DNA of 9,923 nucleotides from Anaerolineae bacterium. Its GTDB lineage: Bacteria > Chloroflexota > Anaerolineae > Aggregatilineales > Phototrophicaceae. The stretch covers positions 1 to 9,923 of the forward strand of contig JACMMD010000943.1 in the NCBI GenBank assembly GCA_014379235.1, in the 5' to 3' direction. A model generated the notes under the pieces. The model did not search any database and was not told the DNA's origin. It saw nothing but the letters and a program-made list of their open reading frames with translations. Below, in pieces: positions 1 to 7,575 of this stretch. How positions within the stretch are numbered: position 1 is the stretch's first letter; each line of letters starts with the position of its first letter. The position numbers and the translations under genes were made by a program.

Positions 1-907
1 GGTAACGCGCAAGGCTGTCGAGGTTTTCAGCGTTGATGGGGTTGCGCTTGAAGGGCATCGCTGACGAGCCGACCTGCTGCTGGCCAAACGGTTCTGACCA
101 CTCGCCAAAAACGGGCGATTGCAGCAGGCGCAAATCGAAGGCGAAGCGGTAGATGACCATGCCCAAACCTGCCAGACCGTTGACCAGCTCCCACTCTTGA
201 CGGCGTGGGGCGGTCTGGTTGGCTATGGGGAACGCATTCAAATGTAGGGCATCTATCACCTGTGCTTCAAGCTGCGCCGATGTCATGCCTGTGCCCTCAA
301 GAAGCTGCCCATAGGACGCCGATGTTCCTACCGCGCCCTTGAGGCCTTTGCCGCGCAGGTTGGCGCGGATCACTTGTAAGTTCTGGAAATCGGCTAGTAA
401 ATCCTGACCATAGCCCGCCAGTCGATAGCCAACCGTCGTCGGCTCGGCTGGCTGAAGATGCGTGAACGCCATACAAACGTGATCGGCTTCGTGCTCCATG
501 CGTTCGGCCAGCGTGAGCAGCAGCGCTCCCAAGCGCATCAGCAGCAGATCAAGCCCTTCCCGGATACGCAGCACGTCGGCGTTATCCTCGATGTCCATGC
601 TGGTCGCACCGAGATGGATGATGCCGCCGCCTACCGGACACTGTTCGGCGTAAGTGCGGATTTCGGCCATCAGGTCATGATGAATAACCGCTTCGATTTC
701 GTGAGCGCGTTCGAGGTCGATGTCGTCCATATGGGCGCGTAGATCGGCCACCTGATCGGCGCGCACGAGGCCCGCCGTTTGCTGTGCCTCGGCCAGCGCG
801 ACCCAAAACTGCCTCCATAAACGGCGCTTGTGGTTCTCCGACCAGATGTGGCGCATCTCATCAGAGCCATAGCGCCAGCTTAACGGACTCTGGTAATTGT
901 CATGCAT
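1..907 (-). CDS. purB: Adenylosuccinate lyase, partial (C-terminal part beyond left edge)
   Basis: This cytosolic enzyme catalyses two beta-eliminations that release fumarate: SAICAR to AICAR, and adenylosuccinate to AMP. The first 302 codons are visible and I translated them without finding a frameshift; the family is usually about 430-480 residues. The N-terminus reads YQSPLSWRYGSDEM, a typical start for the family. His77 (in HHDLMAE) and His150 (in FTHLQPAEPTTVG) are the expected acid/base histidines. The fumarase/aspartase-superfamily signature GSSAMPFKRNP is at residues 280-290, with the catalytic serine in its flexible loop. The ATG at 907 overlaps the purL stop by 8 bp (ATGCATGA), so translation is probably coupled to purL; no strong Shine-Dalgarno is visible. 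The motif style (RHD/HHD..MA, FTH.QPA..TTVG) recalls the clade that includes animal ADSL more than E. coli PurB; that is a judgement from memory. The identification itself is very secure. Confidence 0.96.
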   Translation of the reverse strand, partial: MHDNYQSPLSWRYGSDEMRHIWSENHKRRLWRQFWVALAEAQQTAGLVRADQVADLRAHMDDIDLERAHEIEAVIHHDLMAEIRTYAEQCPVGGGIIHLGATSMDIEDNADVLRIREGLDLLLMRLGALLLTLAERMEHEADHVCMAFTHLQPAEPTTVGYRLAGYGQDLLADFQNLQVIRANLRGKGLKGAVGTSASYGQLLEGTGMTSAQLEAQVIDALHLNAFPIANQTAPRRQEWELVNGLAGLGMVIYRFAFDLRLLQSPVFGEWSEPFGQQQVGSSAMPFKRNPINAENLDSLARY

Positions 908-3900
908 ATTTAATGCCATTCTGGAACAGACGTAGGCCGTTCATGCCGCGTTCACCACGCCGCCAGTTGGGGTGCTGCCACGAGAAAATGTGATTTTCAG
1001 GATGCGGCATCAATCCGAGAACGTTTCCGGCGCGGTTGCTTAAGCCAGCGATCCCGCGCAGCGACCCGTTCGGGTTGGCGGGATAATCCGCCGCCGAACC
1101 ATCCGCGTTGATGTAGGTCAGCGCCGCGAGGTTATCCGACAATACGGCATCAAGCGCTGCGTCATCAGCGGCGACTATGCGCCCCTCACCATGCGCGACA
1201 GGGCAGTAAATCGGTTCGGTTAAACCTTCGGTGAATAGGCTAGGGCTGTTGAGGTTGGGCTGCAAATACACCCATCGACATTCGAAGTGGGCCGATTCGT
1301 TATAGGTGAGGGTGACATTGCGTTCGCCGCCGGGGAGCAGCCCCGATTTAACCAGCGCTTGAAAGCCGTTGCAGATACCCAGCACCGGACGGCCTTCGTC
1401 AACGAAGCGCTTCATCGCGTCGTGCAGATTGTGTTCAACGTCGAGCGCCCACAGCTTACCCGCACCGAGGTCGTCACCATACGAGAAACCCCCCGGCAGA
1501 ATCAGCATGTGATAGTCGGCTAGCTGTCGTTCGCCTGCCAGCAGTTGATTGATGTGGACGATCTCACTCTCCGCGCCTGCGAGTTCGCAGGCTGTCGCCG
1601 CGTCCCAATCTCGATTTGAGCCGTTGGCATGGAGTATCAGGACGCGCTTGATACCGTTCTGTACCGTTCGAGTGGTGCGTAAGAGTGTATCAGTTTGAGT
1701 GAGCGGTATAGTGGCTGCGATAGGCACAGATGTTTCGCCGCGCCATGCCGCTTCGAGCGCAGCAACATCAAGCGCGAGTAGGGTTTCGTTTGCGGCGATC
1801 ATCTGCAAACGTTCATCGTCAGACACGCTACCGAGTTCGGTAAAGGGTATGCCTGCAAGCTGTGTCTCGAAGGCGGCGCGGTCTTCGGGGCGAACCTCGA
1901 CTACAAAGCGCGCCAGCGATTCCGCGTACAACAGGGCGGCGGCATCAACGCCGTTTGGGGCGAGTTCGATCTGTGCGCCAAGCTGCCCGCCGATGCACAT
2001 TTCCGCCAGCGTGACCGCTAATCCACCTTCGGAACAATCATGGCACGACTGCACCAGCCCCGCGCTGATGCTGCGGTGAAGGGCGCGCATGGTCGTCAGC
2101 GCGTCGGGTACAGGCTGCGGGACAGTTCCACCGCTGAGTCCGTGAACGAGGCTGTAATGACTGCCGCCAAATTCGTCGCGGGTTTCGCCAACCAGATACA
2201 GGAGATTGCCCGCGCTTTTCAGATCGGAAGTAACTGTGCGTTGGACATCGGGAACGATGGCCATAGCCGAGATCAGCAGGGTACCGGGAATGGCGTGGCG
2301 CTGACCATCAGCGTCCGCATATTCGTTATTCAGGCTGTCCTTGCCGGAGACGAACGGCGCGTTATAAGCCAGCGCCGCGTCGTAGCAACCCTGAGTACAG
2401 CGTACCAGAGTACCGAGCCTATCCGTCAGTTTGGGATTGCCCCAGCAGAAGTTATCCACCAACGCCACCTGATCGGGGTCAGCGCCTACAGCGACAAGGT
2501 TACGCATCGCCTCATCTACAGCGGCCCACGCCATCGCGTAGGGGTCGAACTCGGTGTATTGCGGGCAAATCCCATTCGAGAGCGCTACTGCTCGTCCTGA
2601 ACCGTCGGTCTGAGTAGCGATTGGTACAAGTACCGCCGCATCTGCCGGCCCGTGATTAGCCTCACCAACTAGCGGTTTGACGGCTGTCGCCCCTTGAACT
2701 TCGTGATCGTAGCGGCGAATGGTCTCTTCTTTGCTGCGGATGGTCGGGTGTGCCAGCAAATCGAGCAAGGTCTGAGCGAAATCTTCTGTAGGCGCGGTAA
2801 AGGCCGCAAAATCCGGTTTGCTCCATTCTGCTTGCAGATGTCGACGGGGATGTCCATCGTGCAAAAAGCGCACCGAGAGATTACCGACAAACACATCTTC
2901 ATAATTCAGCAGCAGCCGCCCTGAGTCCTGAAATTCACCGATGCAGGTGGCTTCGACGTTTTGTCCAGCGCAAATTTCCTGCACTCGCGTCCAATACTGC
3001 GGCGGCACGGCCAGCACCATGCGTTCCTGTGCCTCGCTCAACCAGATTTCCCACGGGCGCAGACCTGCGTATTTGAGCGGCACAGTTTCAAGCTGCACAC
3101 TTCCGCCAAGCTCGGCGGCCATTTCGCCGACAGCAGACGATAACCCGCCCGCGCCGCAGTCGGTAATCGCGTGATACAGGCGCTCGTCACGCAGGCGCAG
3201 TACGGCTTCTTGCACCTGCTTCTCGTTAATAGGGTGGCCGATTTGTACGGAGCTTCCGGCGATCTCGCCTGTGGTCGTGTCCATCTCCATGCTGGAGAAG
3301 GTCGCGCCGCGCAGCCCGTCGCGTCCGGTGCGCCCGCCGATAACGACGATCAGATCGCCGCAGTGTGCGCCGACTGGATGTGTGCCGTGTGGCAGCAGTC
3401 CCAGACAGCCGCAAAAAACCAGCGGATTGGCCGTGTAGCCGGGGTGATAATGAATAGCGCCGTTGACGGTGGGAATGCCCATTTTGTTGCCGTAATCTTC
3501 AATGCCGTGAATCACCCCTTCGGCGATACGTCGCGTCGGCAAAACTCCCGCTGGTATGTCCGAGTCGGGCGTATCTGGCGGGCCGAAGCACAGCACATCG
3601 GTGTTGGCAATTGGGCGCGCACTGACACCCAGCACGTCGCGCACTACGCCGCCAACACCAGTGTTCGCACCACCGAAAGGTTCTAATGCCGAAGGGTGAT
3701 TGTGCGTCTCGACTTTGAGCGCCAGATCATAGGTCTTATCAAAGGCGATGATGCCTGCATTATCGACAAAGGCCGAGCGTACCCATGGCTTGGCAATGCG
3801 GTTGGTTGCAGCGCGAATATAAGTGTTCAGCAGACCGTCGATGTGTTGAGTCACGGACGCTGAATCGGGCGCTGTGCCGGGAAGGGGGCCGTTGTAGTCA

Positions 3901-4655
3901 ATCGCCGCTTTGAATGTTTTATGGAAGCAGTGTTCGCTCCACGTCTGAGCAATCATCTCAAGTTCGGCATCAGTAGGGTCGCGGTCTTCCTGCTGAAAAT
4001 AGGTGCGTATCGCCTGCATCTCGGCAAGGTCGAGCGCCAGTCGTCGCCGCGCGCTAATCTGCATCAGTCCGGGGTCGTCGGCATCCCGAAGCGCGATGAT
4101 GTCCACGCTGCTATCCACGGCTTGCACGGGCACGAAGGGCGGCGCGATGGGCTGGTCAATCGAGGCGCGCTGATTGACCGGATTGAATAGGCTGCTTGCG
4201 GCTTCGGTCAGCGTATCAGTGTCGTTGGCTTTGTGAAAGCGATAGAAGTGCCCAGTAGCGGCCTGCTTCAAACTTTCGAACCCTAGCATGTGCGCGCTGT
4301 GGACGATGTTTTCGGCCACTGAATCCGTAACGCCGGGGAGCAGCGCAACATCTATAAAATGGCTAGTTGAGAATGCATCGGGCGGCGTATAAATTGTATC
4401 GAGGAACTGTCCCTCGCGGTCAATCTGGTAGATGGCGAAGGTTTCGCTTACCGAATCGACGAGTAATGTTGCGGCAAGTGCGGTGACCTGTTCGGCGTTT
4501 AGGTCGCCGTTGAGAAAGTAAAGTTGAGAGCGATCAGGTTTTTGTTTGGTGGGTTTCAGGTTTCGTCTGGTAACTTCGACGCGAAATATAGGCATGGTAA
4601 GAACAGCCGACTCGATCAACATGAGGCGCGCTTCAGTCAATAGGGTATCTCCCAT
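900..4655 (-). CDS. purL: Phosphoribosylformylglycinamidine synthase, PurS-like/PurL/PurQ fusion
   Basis: FGAM synthase converts FGAR, glutamine and ATP to FGAM in step 4 of purine synthesis. At 1251 residues it is close to the large single-chain type (about 1,250-1,300). PurS-like sequence lies at about residues 21-140 and looks like two half-repeats, the second (FIDVALLPGVTDSVAENIVHSA, around 100-121) the clearer. The linker domain follows (about 195-250, with QTWSEHC at 237-243), then the first AIRS-type ATPase half (ETHNHPS at 316-322, FGGANTGVGG at 327-336) and the second half (SGKDSL at 770-775, DCSEGGLA at 873-880). A class I glutaminase (PurQ) covers about 1003-1251, with triad Cys1095 (GICNGFQ), His1218 and Glu1220 (PHPENH). 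All key residues are present. The start is uncertain: the ATG at 4655 has no Shine-Dalgarno, a TTG at 4640 has GGGAG 8 nt upstream, and ATG codons at 4622 and 4595 (MPIFRVEV) are possible; homology begins near the last. It is co-transcribed with purB. Confidence 0.96.
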   Translation of the reverse strand: MGDTLLTEARLMLIESAVLTMPIFRVEVTRRNLKPTKQKPDRSQLYFLNGDLNAEQVTALAATLLVDSVSETFAIYQIDREGQFLDTIYTPPDAFSTSHFIDVALLPGVTDSVAENIVHSAHMLGFESLKQAATGHFYRFHKANDTDTLTEAASSLFNPVNQRASIDQPIAPPFVPVQAVDSSVDIIALRDADDPGLMQISARRRLALDLAEMQAIRTYFQQEDRDPTDAELEMIAQTWSEHCFHKTFKAAIDYNGPLPGTAPDSASVTQHIDGLLNTYIRAATNRIAKPWVRSAFVDNAGIIAFDKTYDLALKVETHNHPSALEPFGGANTGVGGVVRDVLGVSARPIANTDVLCFGPPDTPDSDIPAGVLPTRRIAEGVIHGIEDYGNKMGIPTVNGAIHYHPGYTANPLVFCGCLGLLPHGTHPVGAHCGDLIVVIGGRTGRDGLRGATFSSMEMDTTTGEIAGSSVQIGHPINEKQVQEAVLRLRDERLYHAITDCGAGGLSSAVGEMAAELGGSVQLETVPLKYAGLRPWEIWLSEAQERMVLAVPPQYWTRVQEICAGQNVEATCIGEFQDSGRLLLNYEDVFVGNLSVRFLHDGHPRRHLQAEWSKPDFAAFTAPTEDFAQTLLDLLAHPTIRSKEETIRRYDHEVQGATAVKPLVGEANHGPADAAVLVPIATQTDGSGRAVALSNGICPQYTEFDPYAMAWAAVDEAMRNLVAVGADPDQVALVDNFCWGNPKLTDRLGTLVRCTQGCYDAALAYNAPFVSGKDSLNNEYADADGQRHAIPGTLLISAMAIVPDVQRTVTSDLKSAGNLLYLVGETRDEFGGSHYSLVHGLSGGTVPQPVPDALTTMRALHRSISAGLVQSCHDCSEGGLAVTLAEMCIGGQLGAQIELAPNGVDAAALLYAESLARFVVEVRPEDRAAFETQLAGIPFTELGSVSDDERLQMIAANETLLALDVAALEAAWRGETSVPIAATIPLTQTDTLLRTTRTVQNGIKRVLILHANGSNRDWDAATACELAGAESEIVHINQLLAGERQLADYHMLILPGGFSYGDDLGAGKLWALDVEHNLHDAMKRFVDEGRPVLGICNGFQALVKSGLLPGGERNVTLTYNESAHFECRWVYLQPNLNSPSLFTEGLTEPIYCPVAHGEGRIVAADDAALDAVLSDNLAALTYINADGSAADYPANPNGSLRGIAGLSNRAGNVLGLMPHPENHIFSWQHPNWRRGERGMNGLRLFQNGIKYA

Positions 4656-4671
4656 GTAGAGTTGTTACTTA

Positions 4672-4699
4672 AATTTAGCACGGTATTGAGCGGCCACAA
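4672..4699 (-). promoter_or_regulatory. Weak candidate promoter for purL-purB
   Basis: On the minus strand TTGTGG (4699-4694) and TAAATT (4677-4672) are separated by 16 bp and resemble sigma-70 -35 and -10 boxes (3/6 and 4/6 matches). Transcription would begin near 4665, leaving a leader of only about 10 nt before the ATG at 4655. That would fit the absence of a Shine-Dalgarno there. The match is weak and could be chance in an AT-rich stretch. Confidence 0.3.
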
Positions 4700-4716
4700 A
4701 ATAAATTCGCACAAAA

Positions 4717-4767
4717 CACCAAGCCTGTTTTCCGTGAAAAATGTACACTTCACCGCTGCTTGGTGAA
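4717..4767 (-). promoter_or_regulatory. Competing inverted repeats upstream of purL (attenuator or paired operator half-sites)
   Basis: Read on the minus strand, CACCAAGC (4765-4758) pairs perfectly with GCTTGGTG (4724-4717), and the second arm is followed directly by TTTT. Four bases of the first arm also belong to a shorter hairpin, TTCACC (4767-4762) with GGTGAA (4754-4749), loop AAGCAGC. The two structures exclude each other. A GTGAA/TTCAC pair could form inside the longer stem. As RNA this looks like a terminator/antiterminator arrangement. As DNA, the two 8-bp arms lie 41 bp apart centre to centre, about four helical turns, upstream of the candidate purL promoter, as two half-sites for a regulator might. 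No known purine or ykkC-type riboswitch consensus was recognised. The repeats are plain; their function is inference. Confidence 0.4.
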
Positions 4768-4774
4768 TTCTCTA

Positions 4775-4812
4775 TAACCTAAAACCCCATGTTTCTGAGG
4801 GATTCGAGGTTA
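4775..4812 (-). terminator. Hairpin overlapping the LuxR-type gene stop codon
   Basis: On the minus strand TAACCTCGAATCCC (4812-4799) pairs with GGGGTTTTAGGTTA (4788-4775) around a 10-nt loop. There are 14 positions with one mismatch and two G-U wobbles. The wobbles pair only in the minus-strand RNA, which suggests an RNA hairpin rather than a DNA palindrome. The first three bases of the 5' arm are the TAA stop of the upstream regulator gene. No U-tract follows (TATAGAG), so it is not a classical intrinsic terminator. It may act with a factor or protect a 3' end. Confidence 0.4.
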
Positions 4813-7431
4813 CACCAGAATACCAAGCGTCTGCGCCCGAAGGATCGCCTGCGTCCGGTTGGCGACATCCAGCTTGCGGTAGATATTCAGAGTGTGGGTT
4901 TTGACCGTCCCAGTTCCAATCACCAATTGCTCGGCGATCTGCGGATTGGTGAGTCCGGCTGCCAACAGATGCAGCACTTCAATTTCGCGCGGGGTAAGTG
5001 GCTCCTCAAGTGCCGGGTTCTTCGGTGTCGCTGGTTCAACCTGTGACCCCGCCAGCCATTCCAGCATATGGTCGACTACATCTTTTAGATCCAATGTTTC
5101 GCCGCGTTTCCATGCTGCTTGATATTCTGCTGTTCCCAATGCTGTCTCAAGATCACTTCGCAGACGTGTGAGCAGCCCCCATTGTTCCATCCATGCAGGT
5201 GCGCTTGCCGGATGCGTGAAGACAAAACCTAATATCTCCGCCGCGCGCTCGGTGTTTCCTTCATGCGCCAGCAGAATACAGGTAGCAGGCAAATGCCAGA
5301 AGTAACGTCCCGGTGCATTCAGGCGGTGTGCATATTGAAGTGCGCGCAAGTTGGCAATACGCGCGGTTTCATAATCATGCAGCCCGCAGGCGGCGAGCGG
5401 CAGCCCCCATTCCAATGCTTCGACTGACGATGTATGGATCGCTAACGTCTGCGCTTCCATCAAGATCTGCCAAGCGTCCGCGTAGCGTTCATCCAGACTG
5501 GCGAGCACCCCACTCATTGCTAGTGCATAAGCAATGTGATCGCCGATATTGACCTCTTTTGCGATGGTCAGCGCTTCATCGCTGAGGTTTCTCGCAGCCT
5601 CAAAATCGCCACGGAAGATCGCCAAGTACGCCAGATTGACATTCACAAATGCAACGACGCTCCAACTCTTGAGCATAAACCAAATGTCGCGGACTTCGCG
5701 GTTGAACAATTCCGCTTTCTCGTAGTCCGGTATCGAATATGCTTCAGCAGCAATGAGCAGCACAATTCGCGCCGTGCCGTATCGGTCACCAATCTCGCGC
5801 CGGATCTGCGCGCATTCGCGTGCGATATGCATAGCGCGCTGTCGATCACCTTGATAATAGTAAGCCATTGAAACCGCTTGAAGTGCCTGTGCAACATAAA
5901 AGCGATCATCCGTGCGCTGAAAATACAGCAAGGCTTCTTGAGTGAGTTCCAAAGCGCGCTCAAAATGGCTCTGTTCGACCCCAGCTAGGAATAGCCCCAG
6001 CAGCACCTCGCAGATTGCCGCTTCCGATTCACTGCCTAGCTGCTTGACGACGTTCAGGCTGTTCTCCAGTCTGCCAGCGAGGATAGGCGGCGCAGCTTCA
6101 AATGGAAGTAGCTGACACTGTCGTGCCACAATGCGCGCTTTCAGATAGTCGGAACCGTCGCCTGAAGCCTGTTGCAGTGCGTGTTCATACAGCGCGTTGA
6201 CATTGTGTTGGCGACTGCGGAGAATGCCGAACCAGAGCAAGCCTTCTACCATCGTATGCAGCGTACTGTAATCCCGTGCCTGAACTGCCCAATCCCAAGC
6301 AACGTGAATATTCTCAAAGTTCAGTTCAACAGCGTCCAAGCCATCAATCTGGCGACGCCCCTTAAGGTCAATCTCGCGCTCTTGTGTGAAAACGTTATAG
6401 TAGCGGGTGTGTAAATAATGTGCCTGCCGGGTGTCGTCTAAAACCGCCAGCTTTTCCTCAGCAAATTGACGCAGGAGTTCGTGGATTTCATAGCGACCAG
6501 AAGGCTGCCTTTGCAAAAGCGATTTTTCCACCAACCCTGCCAGAAGCAGCAGAGAAGCGTTCGCGGTGGCATGGGCGGCTTCGCGGTCAAACCCGCCGCG
6601 AAAGACCGATAATCTGGCGAAGGTCTGGCGTTCGGCTTCTGAAAGCAGCTTCCACGATTGTTCGAACACGGTACGGATGCTGCGGTGGCGTTCCTCCACG
6701 TTGCGTGCGGTTGTCGCTAAAAAGTCGAGGTTGTGCTGCATTTCGGTAGCAATCTGGGCAGCGGACAGCCCTTTAAGCCATGAAGCAGCTAATTCAATCG
6801 CCAGCGGCAGCCCTTCCGCCATCTTGCAGATGCGAATCACGGCTTGATGCTGATCAGCCAGATCGAAATTAGGCTGCATTCGCTGGGCATGATAGAGAAA
6901 AAGCTGAACCGCTTCGTAATCTTCCAGCGCAGTCGAGTAGATGCTGGGAGGAGTTATCATCCCCTTGAGCGGATAAAGCCATTCCTCCTGCAAATTGAGC
7001 GCCTCGCGGGAGGTGACGACCACCCGGATGCCGACGCTATGGGCGAGAAGCTCGCTCACCAGTGCTGCACCATCCAGCAGATGTTCAAAATTATCCAGTA
7101 GAAGGAAGAGTGATTTTTCGTGAAGATGGCGGAAAAGCTGCGTTTTCGGGTCGTCTGATCCATAGAACGATAAGCCCAGCGTGTGCGCGATGGTTGTCAC
7201 CAGTAGATCACTCTTACTGAGGGGCTGCAATCCGACAAAAACAGCGCCATGAGAAAACCGAAGGGCTTCTAACCGGGCGATTTCGACGGCGAGGCGCGTT
7301 TTGCCGCTGCCACCTGCGCCCGTGATAGTCAGTAAGCGGCAGTTAGCGGTTGCCAGCCGAGCGCTGATGTCCGCCAACTCCTGCGTCCGCCCGACAAAAG
7401 GTGTCGTTTGAGGGGGAAAATGAGATAACAT
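4810..7431 (-). CDS. STAND-family ATPase / TPR / LuxR-type transcriptional regulator (MalT/LAL-like)
   Basis: This large cytoplasmic signal-transducing transcription factor has 873 residues, within the usual 850-950 of MalT/LAL-like proteins. An AAA/NB-ARC-type ATPase begins at TPFVGR (10-15). It has a P-loop GAGGSGKT (38-45), Walker B LFLLLDNFEHLL (108-119, Asp113), a VVVTSRE sensor-like strand (137-143) and GLPLAIELAASW (207-218), typical of STAND proteins. A helical repeat region of TPR character fills about 350-780. The C-terminal 66 residues are a GerE/LuxR helix-turn-helix (LTPREIEVLHLLAAGLTNPQIAEQL, VKTHTLNIYRKL). There is no autoinducer-binding or receiver domain. In such proteins ligand sensing by the repeats and ATP exchange drive oligomerisation and activation; the ligand here is unknown. 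The ATG at 7431 has AGAGG 6 nt upstream. The stop lies 154 bp before purL on the same strand, so purine genes are a possible but unproven target. Confidence 0.92.
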   Translation of the reverse strand: MLSHFPPQTTPFVGRTQELADISARLATANCRLLTITGAGGSGKTRLAVEIARLEALRFSHGAVFVGLQPLSKSDLLVTTIAHTLGLSFYGSDDPKTQLFRHLHEKSLFLLLDNFEHLLDGAALVSELLAHSVGIRVVVTSREALNLQEEWLYPLKGMITPPSIYSTALEDYEAVQLFLYHAQRMQPNFDLADQHQAVIRICKMAEGLPLAIELAASWLKGLSAAQIATEMQHNLDFLATTARNVEERHRSIRTVFEQSWKLLSEAERQTFARLSVFRGGFDREAAHATANASLLLLAGLVEKSLLQRQPSGRYEIHELLRQFAEEKLAVLDDTRQAHYLHTRYYNVFTQEREIDLKGRRQIDGLDAVELNFENIHVAWDWAVQARDYSTLHTMVEGLLWFGILRSRQHNVNALYEHALQQASGDGSDYLKARIVARQCQLLPFEAAPPILAGRLENSLNVVKQLGSESEAAICEVLLGLFLAGVEQSHFERALELTQEALLYFQRTDDRFYVAQALQAVSMAYYYQGDRQRAMHIARECAQIRREIGDRYGTARIVLLIAAEAYSIPDYEKAELFNREVRDIWFMLKSWSVVAFVNVNLAYLAIFRGDFEAARNLSDEALTIAKEVNIGDHIAYALAMSGVLASLDERYADAWQILMEAQTLAIHTSSVEALEWGLPLAACGLHDYETARIANLRALQYAHRLNAPGRYFWHLPATCILLAHEGNTERAAEILGFVFTHPASAPAWMEQWGLLTRLRSDLETALGTAEYQAAWKRGETLDLKDVVDHMLEWLAGSQVEPATPKNPALEEPLTPREIEVLHLLAAGLTNPQIAEQLVIGTGTVKTHTLNIYRKLDVANRTQAILRAQTLGILV

Positions 7432-7437
7432 CGCTTG

Positions 7438-7476
7438 CCTCTTCGACCTTCTTAATCGCCTATACTATAGTCGAAG
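7438..7476 (-). promoter_or_regulatory. 5' UTR stem running into the Shine-Dalgarno of the LuxR-type gene
   Basis: On the minus strand CTTCGAC (7476-7470) pairs perfectly with GTCGAAG (7447-7441). The second arm runs straight into AGG, so the ribosome binding site AGAGG borrows its first two bases from the stem. If transcription starts near 7478, as the promoter upstream suggests, the stem sits at the very 5' end of the mRNA. It could stabilise the message or limit ribosome access. The repeat is visible; the function is inference. Confidence 0.35.
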
Positions 7477-7493
7477 TGCGAAAATACTATAGT
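7462..7493. repeat. Two palindromic ATACTATAGT repeats, 22 bp apart
   Basis: ATACTATAGT occurs at 7462-7471 and again at 7484-7493, a period of 22 bp (about two helical turns). Each copy contains the perfect 8-bp palindrome ACTATAGT. The upstream copy overlaps the predicted -10 box and the downstream one lies in the predicted start of the transcript. This fits a two-site operator or tandem -10 elements for the LuxR-type gene, perhaps autoregulation. Confidence 0.45.
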
Positions 7494-7514
7494 TCCATCC
7501 TCTCAGACATCCAA
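7486..7514 (-). promoter_or_regulatory. Candidate sigma-70 promoter of the LuxR-type regulator gene
   Basis: On the minus strand TTGGAT (7514-7509) and TATAGT (7491-7486) are separated by exactly 17 bp. The -10 box matches consensus at 5 of 6 positions and the -35 box at 3 of 6. Start of transcription is predicted near 7478, giving a leader of about 47 nt that includes a good Shine-Dalgarno. It is the best promoter candidate in the window. Confidence 0.45.
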
Positions 7515-7575
7515 CTAAACCCTACTGGCGCTACGGAATAGTGCTCCTTCTAAATGGCTACCGCTCAAATGGAAT

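Noticed and set aside
2220..2229. AGATCGGAAG, the first bases of a common sequencing adapter
   Set aside because: Only ten bases match, the sequence then diverges, and the PurL reading frame runs through it without disturbance, so it is chance.
2040..3686. Long plus-strand open frames (for example 2040-2600 and 3171-3686)
   Set aside because: They lie antisense inside purL, whose translation is intact with all motifs. Their products show no domain character and no ribosome binding site, so they are shadows.
4656..4809. Known purine or ykkC-type (PRPP/guanidine) riboswitch
   Set aside because: The conserved loop and junction sequences of these classes are not seen; only simple inverted repeats are present.
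4810..7431. Quorum-sensing LuxR receptor
   Set aside because: There is no autoinducer-binding domain; the architecture is ATPase, helical repeats and LuxR-type helix-turn-helix.
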